Assembly (NCBI RefSeq): GCF_043678055.1
Contig: NZ_JBHEQA010000001.1
Span: forward strand, 1,798,001-1,862,000
DNA length: 64,000 bases
Direction: 5' to 3'
From: Spongiimicrobium salis
Lineage (GTDB): Bacteria; Bacteroidota; Bacteroidia; Flavobacteriales; Flavobacteriaceae
This document shows, in pieces, positions 17,099 through 26,120 of the stretch (position 1 is the first letter of the stretch; each line of letters opens with the position of its first letter). Position numbers and translations under genes: made by a program. The notes beneath the pieces were generated by a model. That model did no database searches. It saw nothing but the letters and a program-made list of their open reading frames with translations, and had not been told where the DNA came from.

Positions 17099-18511
17099 TT
17101 ATTGAGTTAGCAGCGCATACACCTCGTCGACGGAAGTAACTCCAGCTTTGATCATTTGTATGGCATTTTGATGTAAGGTTATGGTATTGTTTTTTTCTAA
17201 GTAATCATCGATTTCCAGAGCATTGTTCTTAATATGGGTCAACAATTCCGTGGTAATGGGAATAATTTCATAAATAGCTTTTCGCCCCCGATATCCGGTA
17301 TGGTGGCATTTGGTACAGCCCACAGCTTTATAGTGATGGGAAAAATCCTTGGGAATCACAAAATTCTCTGGAAAAAGCCCTTGTGTTATTATATCCTTAT
17401 GCTTGCAATATTCACACAGTTTGCGCACTAGGCGTTGGGCAACACTGAGATTTAAAGTACTTGCAATCAAAAAAGGGGGGACCCCCATATCGATGAGGCG
17501 GGAAATCGTGGCCCAGGCAGAATTGGTATGTATGGTAGAAAGTACAAGATGCCCTGTGAGTGCAGCTCTAATGGCCATATTGGCTGTTTTTACATCTCGT
17601 ATTTCTCCGACCATAATAATATCTGGATCCTGTCGCAGAAAAGTGCGTAGGGCACTGGCAAAGTCCATTCCTATGTTTTCCCGTAACTGCACCTGGTTAA
17701 CCCCTTCCAAAGTATATTCAATGGGATCTTCTATGGTGAGAATATTGGTTTTGCTATCGTTTAGGAGTTTTAAGGTGGCATATAGCGTAGTGGTCTTTCC
17801 AGAACCTGTGGGTCCGGAAATTAAGACCATGCCATTGGGTTTTTTTATCCCTTCACGGTAGGTGCGTAGCTCCCTTTCGCTAAAGCCAAGATCTGTGATG
17901 TTAATGGCTTCTGTATCCCTACTTAAGATTCGTAATACTATTTTTTCCCCAAACAAAGTAGGTAAGGAAGACACCCGGATATCGAACTCCGTTCCAGAAG
18001 ATTTTACGGTGATCCGTCCATCTTGAGGCAGGCGCTTCTCCGCAATATCCAGATCGGCCCTGATTTTAATTTTATTGATAATAGTGGGATATTCGTTGAT
18101 GGGAATGCTGTATTGTTCCACAAGTTTTCCGTCTAGACGAAAACGGATACGACATCGTGTTTCGTAGGGCTCAAAGTGAATATCGCTACTGCCGATTTCT
18201 TTGGCCGTATGTAGTATTTTTTCCAGGAAATCCGGGCTGTAGTTCAGATTACTGGTGGAAACGCCTTGAGTTTGCCTATAATTGGCCGTTAGATAGTTTT
18301 GTAGTTCGTCACTTCCACACTGTTCCAAGGAAAGTGGAATATCCAATATGATCTTTAACTCGGACAACAAATCGGAAACCTTGCTGGTATCCGTTTTGAA
18401 GATTAAAGTGCCATCCTGATCTGAAACGGGAATAATCCTATAATGAAAGGCTTGCTCCGCACTGATGCGTTGCCTGAGAGCCGTTGTGATATGAAAGTTC
18501 CCATTGTCCAT
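17099..18511 (-). CDS. gspE: GspE/PilB family secretion ATPase
   Basis: This 470-residue AAA-type ATPase has an N1/N2 region (about 1-150), ASP-box-like SSDIHFEP (108-115), Walker A GPTGSGKT (233-240), a Walker B region IIMVGEIRD (298-306), a His box STIHTN (325-330), and a zinc site with Cys366, Cys369, Cys399 and Cys402. The tetracysteine motif is typical of GspE and PilB rather than PilT. It powers pseudopilus assembly from the cytoplasmic face, working with the GspF-like protein encoded at 45681-46820. It lies 2 bp after the prepilin peptidase gene and 3 bp before the secretin gene. Confidence 0.95.
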   Translation of the reverse strand: MDNGNFHITTALRQRISAEQAFHYRIIPVSDQDGTLIFKTDTSKVSDLLSELKIILDIPLSLEQCGSDELQNYLTANYRQTQGVSTSNLNYSPDFLEKILHTAKEIGSSDIHFEPYETRCRIRFRLDGKLVEQYSIPINEYPTIINKIKIRADLDIAEKRLPQDGRITVKSSGTEFDIRVSSLPTLFGEKIVLRILSRDTEAINITDLGFSERELRTYREGIKKPNGMVLISGPTGSGKTTTLYATLKLLNDSKTNILTIEDPIEYTLEGVNQVQLRENIGMDFASALRTFLRQDPDIIMVGEIRDVKTANMAIRAALTGHLVLSTIHTNSAWATISRLIDMGVPPFLIASTLNLSVAQRLVRKLCEYCKHKDIITQGLFPENFVIPKDFSHHYKAVGCTKCHHTGYRGRKAIYEIIPITTELLTHIKNNALEIDDYLEKNNTITLHQNAIQMIKAGVTSVDEVYALLTQ

Positions 18512-18513
18512 GA

Positions 18514-18999
18514 TTAGAGAAGATATAAGGATGGGGTATGACGAATAAGGCTATAGGAAAAAATAAAAACTAAAAACAATGCCATAAGCCCTGCCAGGGG
18601 AACGGTCTTTAAATGTAGGCTTTTTCTGAGGGCGAAAAATACGATGGCCGAGAATAGGATACTACAAGAAAACAATACAATAAAGGTCACCGAAGGAAAA
18701 CCTAGGGCAAAAGCATAAAAAAGCAATACATCTCCCAGTCCAAAGCTATGATTGAGAAACTTCTTCTTGACAATGAATTTGCTGTACACCAACAAGATGA
18801 GAAGAATTGCGGTAATTAAGACCAGGTTAACGAGAATATGGCTGAAAAAAAGCACTTGAAGTACATGCTTATAGTGAAGAAAACCTAAAAAGATCCCCAA
18901 AATTGGAAAAAGAAACCAATAAACGGCTCTTTCCTTAAAATCTTGGAAACCAATAGATATACAGCACATTATAATCAATAGTTTTACGGTTAAAATCAA
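18514..18999 (-). CDS. prepilin peptidase, A24 family, without methylase domain
   Basis: This 161-residue polytopic membrane protein carries the two aspartates of A24 aspartic peptidases: Asp20 in QDFKER, and Asp90 in the GLGD motif (87-90). It is about 100 residues shorter than classical GspO/PilD and lacks their N-terminal cysteine-rich methyltransferase domain. It thus resembles minimal TadV/FppA-like peptidases. It should process the pseudopilins at 18996-19409, 44889-45224 and 45217-45681. It overlaps the pseudopilin gene by 4 bp. Confidence 0.82.
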   Translation of the reverse strand: MILTVKLLIIMCCISIGFQDFKERAVYWFLFPILGIFLGFLHYKHVLQVLFFSHILVNLVLITAILLILLVYSKFIVKKKFLNHSFGLGDVLLFYAFALGFPSVTFIVLFSCSILFSAIVFFALRKSLHLKTVPLAGLMALFLVFIFSYSLIRHTPSLYLL

Positions 19000-19409
19000 T
19001 CTTTTACAATTTGTTTAGGGTTTCCGGTCTCATCGATTTCCCAAACATTAAAAACCCCATTCCCGTTAAAATCTGTAACAGCCTCGGCACGTGCTTTAAA
19101 CGTTGCATTGTCCGCACTGATGATTTGATATCGATAATTGGCCGATCCATTTTCTTTGACTGTTTTAGGGGCTTCAAAATCCAACTCATTGATATTTGGA
19201 CTGAATTTGCTATACATATAGCGATGGGTGGTCTGCGCATTGTAAATAAACTTGAGTTGCGTTTGTGCTTCCACACTTTTCGCCTTGGTGATCAAGGGCA
19301 TCAGATTGGGAAGTGCCAACAACAATAGAATACCTATAATGGCCAAAACAATCAACATTTCCTGTAGGTTGATTCCTGGTATTTTTTTCTTGAAATACAT
19401 CGTACTCAT
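18996..19409 (-). CDS. gspG: major pseudopilin, GspG-like
   Basis: The 137-residue protein has a type IV prepilin signal, KKKIPG|INLQEMLIVLAI, with cleavage expected after Gly12, giving a mature N-terminus Ile with the conserved Glu at position +5 (Glu17). A hydrophobic helix (13-35) is followed by a GspG-like head with an acidic calcium-loop-like segment (DFNGNGVFNVWEID). It is the first gene of the leftward operon, as expected of the most abundant subunit. The 243 bp upstream presumably hold the operon promoter, which I could not pinpoint. Confidence 0.85.
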   Translation of the reverse strand: MSTMYFKKKIPGINLQEMLIVLAIIGILLLLALPNLMPLITKAKSVEAQTQLKFIYNAQTTHRYMYSKFSPNINELDFEAPKTVKENGSANYRYQIISADNATFKARAEAVTDFNGNGVFNVWEIDETGNPKQIVKD

Positions 19410-19652
19410 TTTTAACTAAAATTAAAATTTGTTTAAGTCAGCCTATTTTTTCAGTAAAATCCTTTGATTTTTTACAGATTTGTCACGCATTTAGAACATA
19501 AAATGCAAAGCGCAAGGAATAAGAGCGTATTCTATTTCGCGAATAGGGAAAAATACACCATTACATATCGAATATATAGAAAATTTACACGGAATTCAAA
19601 TGGAAAGCAAAGAAAAACCGTATATTTCAATGGGTTGGGAAGGAATGCTAAA

Positions 19653-20396
19653 CTATTGCTTTTTCAATGCACTGATTTTCTGCAACAAACTCCTAGCTTC
19701 TTTTTCATAAACCCCCTGATATTCAATGAGATTTTCTAGTACGGCTTGAGTTTTAGGGATGTTATTTAGTTTTAAATGGGTGAGCGCCAAATACCATTGT
19801 GCATCTTCATGAAAAGGGCTGTCCTTTGGGAAATTTCCAAAAATGGATAAAGCTTGCATTTCTTCTCCCATATTTAAAAAACAATTCCCGAGGTACAGTT
19901 GATAAATTTCTTTTTCGGGATATTCTTTAAGTAATTTCTTTATTTTAGGAATGGCCTGGTTGTAGTTCCCATTGGAGTAATCTTGCAATGATTCTTTTAG
20001 AATATTGGTTTGTGTTCCTCTCATGGTATCTTCTACAGGGTAAGGAGAATAATAGCCTTGAAATAAATCGGGATTGGGTCGCAATTGCAACCATAAGATT
20101 GTAGATACCCCTATAACTAGAAGGAATGAAGCTGCTATTCTCCACCAGGAACTAGAAATTCTTTTAGGTCTTTCTTCTTCCTTTAATTTTTCTTCAATGC
20201 TTCTAATCTTGGCTCTAAAATGTATTGCACCAGTATCTTCTAGGGCCGCCTTCATTTTTCGATGTGTTTCCACTTCCTTTTGGAGGAAAGCATCTCCTTC
20301 TATTCTTTTTTCAAAAATACGCTTGTCTTTAGGAGAAAGTTTCCCTTCTAGATACGCCTCGATTTTTTCAAACAATTCCTGATTCCGCTCCATCAT
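19653..20396 (-). CDS. single-span TPR protein, probable anti-sigma partner
   Basis: The 247-residue protein has an N-terminal cytoplasmic part (about 1-85) with the FEKIEAYLEGKLSPKDKRIFEKRI pattern common to Bacteroidota anti-sigma-like proteins, one transmembrane helix (about 86-103, WRIAASFLLVIGVSTILW) and a C-terminal TPR region (about 135-240) outside the cytoplasmic membrane. Its start overlaps the stop of the ECF sigma gene by 4 bp, the usual sign of a sigma/anti-sigma pair. It probably holds the sigma factor at the membrane. No zinc-binding anti-sigma motif is visible, so the role rests on context. Confidence 0.65.
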   Translation of the reverse strand: MMERNQELFEKIEAYLEGKLSPKDKRIFEKRIEGDAFLQKEVETHRKMKAALEDTGAIHFRAKIRSIEEKLKEEERPKRISSSWWRIAASFLLVIGVSTILWLQLRPNPDLFQGYYSPYPVEDTMRGTQTNILKESLQDYSNGNYNQAIPKIKKLLKEYPEKEIYQLYLGNCFLNMGEEMQALSIFGNFPKDSPFHEDAQWYLALTHLKLNNIPKTQAVLENLIEYQGVYEKEARSLLQKISALKKQ

Positions 20397-20983
20397 GATT
20401 TGTTGCCTTTAGAAGGTTTTACTTTTAATTCAATATAAGTAGCACTTTTTTCTATTGAATTCAGCAATTGCTTTTTACAATCAAACTTTTTTTTTCTGGT
20501 ATACCCAACAGAATAATTCATTCTTTTTGAGATTTCCTGCATACTTTTCCCAGAGAAAAAATAACTCAAGAGCTTTTGACATTCCTTTCCTAAGCTAAGA
20601 AAGTATTTTTGATACAGATTGTATTGTTCCTTTCTATGCAAGAAATCTAGAATATCCTCATCCGTCTCTTTTGAGATTTTTGGAAAATCATCATAGAGAA
20701 TTTCACGCTTTCTTTTTCGTAATGTATTCATCCATAGATTTCTGCTTACTGCAAAAACATAGGTTGCCAAAGAACATTCCAAGCGAAGGTCAAGTGATTT
20801 CAATTTTTGATAAGTTAATACCAGGGCATCTTGAAAAATGTCTTTGGCATCGGCCTCTGTTCCTGAGTTTTTAACAATGTATTGTTTTACTGCAGGGAAG
20901 TTTTTTTTATAAAAAGTGCTGATAATCGTATCATCACCAGATAAAAGACCACTTATACTTTCATCGTCATGGTAATCGCTCAT
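20393..20983 (-). CDS. ECF-type sigma-70 factor
   Basis: The 196-residue protein has a region 2 with GTEADAKDIFQDALVLTYQKL (about 41-60), then VFAVSRNLWMNTLRKRKRE, and a region 4 helix-turn-helix (about 132-165, SLGKECQKLLSYFFSGKSMQEISKRMNYS), in the order of extracytoplasmic-function sigma factors. It should direct RNA polymerase to its own regulon and is coupled to the TPR membrane protein downstream. The gene starts 79 bp from the broken CHAT gene, which is probably part of the same system. Confidence 0.85.
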   Translation of the reverse strand: MSDYHDDESISGLLSGDDTIISTFYKKNFPAVKQYIVKNSGTEADAKDIFQDALVLTYQKLKSLDLRLECSLATYVFAVSRNLWMNTLRKRKREILYDDFPKISKETDEDILDFLHRKEQYNLYQKYFLSLGKECQKLLSYFFSGKSMQEISKRMNYSVGYTRKKKFDCKKQLLNSIEKSATYIELKVKPSKGNKS

Positions 20984-21010
20984 ATAATAATGTCCAAAAG
21001 GCGGATAATG

Positions 21011-21027
21011 TTACCTGTTTTAGGTAA
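21011..21027. promoter_or_regulatory. inverted repeat upstream of the sigma factor gene
   Basis: TTACCT (21011-21016) and AGGTAA (21022-21027) form a perfect 6-bp inverted repeat with a 5-base spacer, 28 bp before the sigma factor start. It could be an operator or a weak hairpin between the CHAT and sigma genes. Confidence 0.3.
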
Positions 21028-21062
21028 GGTTTTATCAAAGATACTATGATTTGAGTATACAA

Positions 21063-22127
21063 TTATCTCTTTTTTCTAAAATGTTTAAGCAGGAAAAAGC
21101 CTATGATACCAAGGATTAAGAGTGTAATTCCCAGAAAGGCAAAAGTATTGTTACCTCCAATGTCAATGGGAGAAATATCCCCGATAATATAGAAACTTCC
21201 CCAGTAGAATGGATTGGCCCTGATACTGGAAGTATTTTCCAAATAGTCTAATTTTGCTTTTTGCAAGGCCTTGGGTTTTGTAAGCCCGTTCTCAAGGTTT
21301 TGATAGAACAATTTCATGAGCTCTGGTGCCACTTGGTCGGAGACCTTCCAGCTGCTCAATAACAGGCTCTTGGTCCCTGCATATTGGAAAGCGTTACCGA
21401 TACTCATAATGCCCTCTCCGGTGGCAATCTCACCAGATCCTGTTTCGCATGCGCTCAATACGGCCAGCTCGGCGGGCAATTTAAGAGTAAAAAGCTCATG
21501 GGCATATAGATAGTTGTCCTCAATGCTATCTTTGACCTTTGTAAAATAAAGTTTGGACTGTTTGGGGTCCTTATGGTTGACCTCCCCGTGCAGGGCAAGG
21601 TGTTCCAGTGCTTTATCATATTTTCCTGTCCACCCCAACATATAGGCAACTTTTAGATAACTGTCAGCTAACGAAGCGTGGTCATTTGGCAGTATTTTTT
21701 TATGGATATCCAATGCTTTGGAATAACTTTCCAGAGCACCCCGCAGATTGGACTTGAACTGATAGTAGATAGCAAAATGGTGCAAGGCCAAAGCTTCTTC
21801 CATAGAAGGCTCGTTCAGTTTTTTTACGACCTTCAATGATTTTTCCAGATAGGGTTTTGCTTCATTATATTTTCGCATGCTATAATAGGTGGCGGCCGTT
21901 TTATTCAAATAACGGGCAAGTGCTTTCCAATTCTCGTTCTTTTCAAGTTGATCGCGAAATTCCTCTAATTAAATTAGGGTGTTTTCATAATCTTTTTCTA
22001 AAAATATGGAGTCTACAATAGCGGTATTGCGTTCCAATTCGGTCTTCTTTTGTGCCGTCGAGTTTACTGAAAAGAGCACTAAAAATAGAAATAGATTGCA
22101 TTTGAGAAAAGAAGGGTATTGCATCAT
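21063..22127 (-). pseudogene. TPR-CHAT protein, interrupted by a stop and internally shortened
   Basis: One reading frame runs from ATG at 22127 (signal peptide MMQYPSFLKCNLFLFLVLFSVNSTAQ) to 21063, but a TAA at 21971-21969 breaks it at codon 53. Below the stop the frame encodes about three TPR-like repeats, then jumps directly from a TPR helix into the catalytic end of a CHAT (caspase-like) domain. HLALHG supplies the catalytic His (residue 107 counted from the internal ATG at 21908) and SACETG the catalytic Cys (154). The rest is a C-terminal transmembrane helix with a basic tail. Full-length relatives have several hundred residues between TPRs and this motif, so the middle appears deleted. 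Both catalytic residues survive, so a remnant starting at 21908 could still be made, though without a signal peptide. Confidence 0.75.
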
Positions 22128-22519
22128 TGGGCTGATCTTTTTGATATTGTCTTAAGATATTTTCGGGATAACCACAAACAAGACAAGAGCGCTATAAACT
22201 CCTGAAATAAATGACCAAAGGTAAGGTGGTATTCCCGTGGTCAAATATACAGCTAAAATGCCTATTTGTCTTTTTTCTATAAAAGTTGAAAATAAACTTA
22301 CTTTTTCCCGTAACATTCCTTTAAGTGGTGACATAAATGAGAAGAAACACGAGAATAACTTGTGTAGAAACCAAACCACTACAGATGAAACACCTGAACA
22401 TACTATTGATATTTCCTATAGGGCGAATACTATTGCCATATACAAATAATAGACCTCGGAAAGAGGATGCTATACTCCAAATATACTTGAGAAACATTAA
22501 CAATCAAATCCACTAGAAG
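22128..22519. other. intergenic region between the CHAT remnant and RHS locus 1
   Basis: These 392 bp separate divergent genes. The minus strand has a 75-codon frame (22379-22152) whose last 40 residues are strongly hydrophobic (GILAVYLTTGIPPYLWSFIS and onward). It may be the tail of a lost membrane protein. No clear promoter is seen for the RHS operon. Confidence 0.4.
22152..22379 (-). pseudogene. possible remnant of a small membrane protein
   Basis: The 75-codon frame has a start without a clear ribosome-binding context. It reads as two hydrophobic helices (about 5-18 and 43-72) and ends VLFVVIPKIS. The hydrophobic pattern looks more like a real protein end than chance, but no family is recognised and it sits alone between unrelated genes. 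It may be a 3' fragment. Confidence 0.25.
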
Positions 22520-25500
22520 ATGATAACAAAAACTGGAAAGAAATACATTGTCTTTACCCTCATTGGCCTGTTGTATGGCGTATGGGGCACAGCGCAAGTA
22601 CAAGATTTTACTTTTGACAATCCAGAACACTATGTAGAACGTATTCCGAAAGGACCTGATGTTGCAGAATTGGGAAAGTTTGGTGATTTGGCCGTAGGAA
22701 AATATACAGGAACCACCAATGTTGGTGTTCCTATTCATACAATAGACTTTGATGGGATAAGTATTCCCATAGGATTATCCTACAATTCCTCAGGAATACG
22801 TGTTTCACAGGAGGCCACTTGGGTAGGCTTGGGTTGGAATTTATCGGCCAATGCCGTAATAAGTAGACAAATAAAAGGATTTGATGATGTGCTGTTGCGG
22901 AATGGTACAGGATATATACATGCTAGGACCTATAACCCGGTCAATCCCAATGCAGCTTTTCCCCAACTAAGTCCGGCAGATTCGTTGGAGTTGCTAGGTG
23001 CTCATCAAGCTACAAGCGAAATAGATGTAGAACCCGATCTGTTCACGGTTAACCTCTTTGGAGGGAGTTATAGTTTTACACTTACCAAAATCGCAGATTC
23101 TCCAAGTACTCAATATGTAGAGGGAGTGAATTATGATAACGCGGATCTAATTGTGCGGTATTATCATAACGATATGCGTTTTGAAGTGATAGACGCGCAA
23201 GGCTTTCATTACTTTTTTGAAAGTCGAGAAGTTTCGGATCCCTATAGAACCCTTCAAAGTCCATACAATAATACCGATGGTTTTGTCCGTGAATCCGAAG
23301 TACGGAGAATTGTGGGATTGGGTATAGATAGAACTAAAGTACGGAACTCAACCTTATCTTGGTTCTTAGATCGTATTGAGTCTCCTTATAATAGAACTTT
23401 GTACTTTGAATATCAAGATGGAGCTCATCTTACCTATCCTAGTTTTACCAATTCGCAAACTGTAAATGTTAATGGTGCGCCTGATTTTGAAGTGTATGGA
23501 TACACCCAGGCCACTCTTGGGGTAGATTGCAATATAACGGTAATCCAGACCAAATATCTCAGTCGTATCCATGGAGATTTTGGAGAAGTCAATTTTGGAT
23601 TGACCAATAGGGAGGATCTGTACAACTGGGATGCCCATAATGTGATTGCCGGAGGCCCAGGGAATGCCAATGCCATTTTTAATCCAGGTAATATTCAACG
23701 GAAATTATCTACGATTACGGTAAAAAATAAAGCGAATCAAACGATTAAAACGGCACAGCTGAATTATAGCTACTTCAATGAAAATAGGCTTAACGACCCG
23801 GAAAAAGAGGGCTATCTACGATTAAAACTGGATAATGTAGCGATAGACGATCAGAACTATACTTTTGAATATGAACAGCCCAATGCCCTGCCCAAAAAGG
23901 ATTCCCCTTCCCAAGATTTCTGGGGCTTTTACAATGGAGAGGCGAATACCGATGGAATTTACACCTTGAGAATTCCCACTTTTGGCAGATTTGTACGAGC
24001 GAGCAGAAGCAATGGAAATGGCTTCTCAGAACGTTATATACTGTTTGAAGGGGCCAGCAGAAGCAGTAATTTTAATTTTGGGAAAATTGGGATGCTTACC
24101 AAAATGACCTATCCCACCAAAGGGTATTCTCTTTTTGAATACGAAGGGAATAGGGCAACGGTGGAAACCCCAGATCGACTTATAGATGAACCAAAGAATG
24201 ACGTGGATTTTCCTGGGAATTCCCCCGAATTAAAATACAACTTCCAATATTTGGAACGTGCCTTGATCCAAGGGCAAGGTGGCGCCACAATTGCATCTGG
24301 GGATACCTTTACGGTAGAAGGTTCTGATATTTTGTTTACCAGCAATAACCTTCAAATTACATTGGAAATAGAATGCCAGCAGAATGTTCCCATTGCCAAT
24401 GCCTGTAACTTTATTCAAGGAAATTATGCTATTACCATTACCAACGTTAATAATCCAAATCAGACCTTCAATTTTATTGACCTTCGGGAAACGTCCTTGA
24501 ATACCTATAATTTTAATTTGCCCAATGGCACCTATACATTGTCAGTGAATACGGGCTTGGGCAATAGCTTGGCATTACGGATTTTAAACGTAAATGTTTC
24601 GGTCTTCAATACACCCCCTCCAGTTCAGTTTCCACTGATTCGGGAATATGAGGTAGGAGGTGCTCGCATTAAGAGCATTACCAATAGGGGCTTTAATGAT
24701 GAATTCCTGACTAAAAAAGAATTTGAATATACCCATCAGGACAAGGGAGTCACCACTTCCTCGGGAGTTCTGATGAACGAACTCATTTTTCATTCCAAAC
24801 AAGGATATTTTGACTATACCCCCGAAGGATATGATGGTACCAATATCCAAATGAGTTCCTCCAATCATTTAATGGGACCAGGGGCGCACGTAAGCTATTC
24901 TCAAGTAATGGAACGGTCTGTGGATTCTTTGGGGAACGATATTGGAAAAAAAATATGCTCCTATTATAATGAACCTAATAGTCATTACCTCCGCTTTGTA
25001 GGTATTGTTCCCGAATTTGGAGTCTATAACGCAAGTCTGAATCTCGGAGGGAGAAATCGCTTTGTGTCCTACGGCGATGTGTATTATTTAGGGGTAACAC
25101 CCAATTCCTTTGAACATCTCAATGGGAAAATGCGAGAAGAAATTTTATTGAACGATATCGGAAGGGAAGTCAAGAAAACCAGCTATTCCTATGAAACATT
25201 GGCCGTTTCCAATGTGAATTCCTGGAAAATGCATTATGGTCCAGCGAATATCCCACACCACTTCCGTTATCAGCTTTTAGGAAAAGTAGCGCTGCTGGAT
25301 AGTACGGTGACCGAAGAGTATTTTAACGAAAATACGGCAAATAGGGAAACGGTTCAAACTGTAATGAATTACGAGTATGCGAGCAAAAATAACACAGGAC
25401 TGCAGCGCCATTTTTGGCCTACGCGAACCGCTACTATTAATAGTGAAGATGAAATTTTAAGTACAGAGACTACGTATCCTTCGGAAAGTAGCAGGCCTAA

Positions 25501-26101
25501 TATGGGACAACTTACCATACAAAATCGCAGGGCAATGCCGGTAGAAATCAAAGGATTTAACACCGAAGGAACTACTACGATTCAAGTAGGAAGAAAGGTT
25601 ACGGATTACATCCTCCAGGAAGGAATATATCAACCTGGATCAGTCTCTACACAGAAAGGTACTGATGTTTTAAATAGAAGAGTAAAATATGATCGCTATG
25701 ATGAGTTTGGCAACTTGCTGCAGTATCAGATGAACGATGAGACCCCAGTATCCTATGTATGGGGATATCATAACAAAATGTATCCTGTGGCCAAGATTGT
25801 AAATGCAACTTTTGATCAAGTACGTGCAGCATTGACCAATGCAGAATATCAAGAAATTTTAAGCAGTTTGATTGCCGATGAGCGTATGCAAACTATTTTG
25901 GATAAAGTGCGCACTGCTTTTCCAGAGGCTCTGGTTACCACCTATAGTTATAAACAAGGCGTTGGAATTTCTAGTATGAAAGATCCAAGAGGATATCTCA
26001 CTACCTATGAATACGATGGTTCTCGTCGCCTAGCACGTGTTAAAGATGCTGAAGGCTTTATTCTTTCCGAAAACGAATACAAATACAAAGGCCAAAACTA
26101 A
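22520..26101 (+). CDS. RHS locus 1 partner protein (secreted, YD-repeat C-terminus)
   Basis: The 1193-residue protein has a signal peptide (MITKTGKKYIVFTLIGLLYG ... AQ). Its N-terminal region (about 35-120) has the pattern VPIHTIDFDGISIPIGLSYN ... VGLGWNLSA found at the start of Bacteroidota RHS-associated secreted proteins. A long beta-rich middle follows. The C-terminus has YD/RHS-type repeats (MKDPRGYLTTYEYDGSRRLA) and stops without any toxin-like domain. It is followed after 19 bp by an RHS toxin gene, and RHS locus 2 repeats the pair. I infer that the two proteins are made together and may co-assemble, as the B and C halves of Tc/RHS shells do; that is inference. It is homologous to the protein at 58897-63615 but lacks that protein's PKD-like tail. 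Confidence 0.75.
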   Translation: MITKTGKKYIVFTLIGLLYGVWGTAQVQDFTFDNPEHYVERIPKGPDVAELGKFGDLAVGKYTGTTNVGVPIHTIDFDGISIPIGLSYNSSGIRVSQEATWVGLGWNLSANAVISRQIKGFDDVLLRNGTGYIHARTYNPVNPNAAFPQLSPADSLELLGAHQATSEIDVEPDLFTVNLFGGSYSFTLTKIADSPSTQYVEGVNYDNADLIVRYYHNDMRFEVIDAQGFHYFFESREVSDPYRTLQSPYNNTDGFVRESEVRRIVGLGIDRTKVRNSTLSWFLDRIESPYNRTLYFEYQDGAHLTYPSFTNSQTVNVNGAPDFEVYGYTQATLGVDCNITVIQTKYLSRIHGDFGEVNFGLTNREDLYNWDAHNVIAGGPGNANAIFNPGNIQRKLSTITVKNKANQTIKTAQLNYSYFNENRLNDPEKEGYLRLKLDNVAIDDQNYTFEYEQPNALPKKDSPSQDFWGFYNGEANTDGIYTLRIPTFGRFVRASRSNGNGFSERYILFEGASRSSNFNFGKIGMLTKMTYPTKGYSLFEYEGNRATVETPDRLIDEPKNDVDFPGNSPELKYNFQYLERALIQGQGGATIASGDTFTVEGSDILFTSNNLQITLEIECQQNVPIANACNFIQGNYAITITNVNNPNQTFNFIDLRETSLNTYNFNLPNGTYTLSVNTGLGNSLALRILNVNVSVFNTPPPVQFPLIREYEVGGARIKSITNRGFNDEFLTKKEFEYTHQDKGVTTSSGVLMNELIFHSKQGYFDYTPEGYDGTNIQMSSSNHLMGPGAHVSYSQVMERSVDSLGNDIGKKICSYYNEPNSHYLRFVGIVPEFGVYNASLNLGGRNRFVSYGDVYYLGVTPNSFEHLNGKMREEILLNDIGREVKKTSYSYETLAVSNVNSWKMHYGPANIPHHFRYQLLGKVALLDSTVTEEYFNENTANRETVQTVMNYEYASKNNTGLQRHFWPTRTATINSEDEILSTETTYPSESSRPNMGQLTIQNRRAMPVEIKGFNTEGTTTIQVGRKVTDYILQEGIYQPGSVSTQKGTDVLNRRVKYDRYDEFGNLLQYQMNDETPVSYVWGYHNKMYPVAKIVNATFDQVRAALTNAEYQEILSSLIADERMQTILDKVRTAFPEALVTTYSYKQGVGISSMKDPRGYLTTYEYDGSRRLARVKDAEGFILSENEYKYKGQN

Positions 26102-26120
26102 TCCACAAACGATCAAAATC

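Noticed and set aside
21360..21610. HLALHG in the CHAT remnant first read as part of a TPR
   Set aside because: Its spacing to SACETG (about 47 residues) and the intervening YLYAHELF segment match the CHAT catalytic His region, so it is read as the active-site His.
21969..21971. TAA in the CHAT frame considered as programmed read-through
   Set aside because: No slippery or read-through context is visible, and the gene also shows an internal deletion, so decay is simpler.
26037..26120. Longer start for RHS toxin 1 at 26037
   Set aside because: It overlaps the partner gene by 65 bp and adds 28 lysine/asparagine-rich residues before a good signal peptide. ATG 26121 is preferred.
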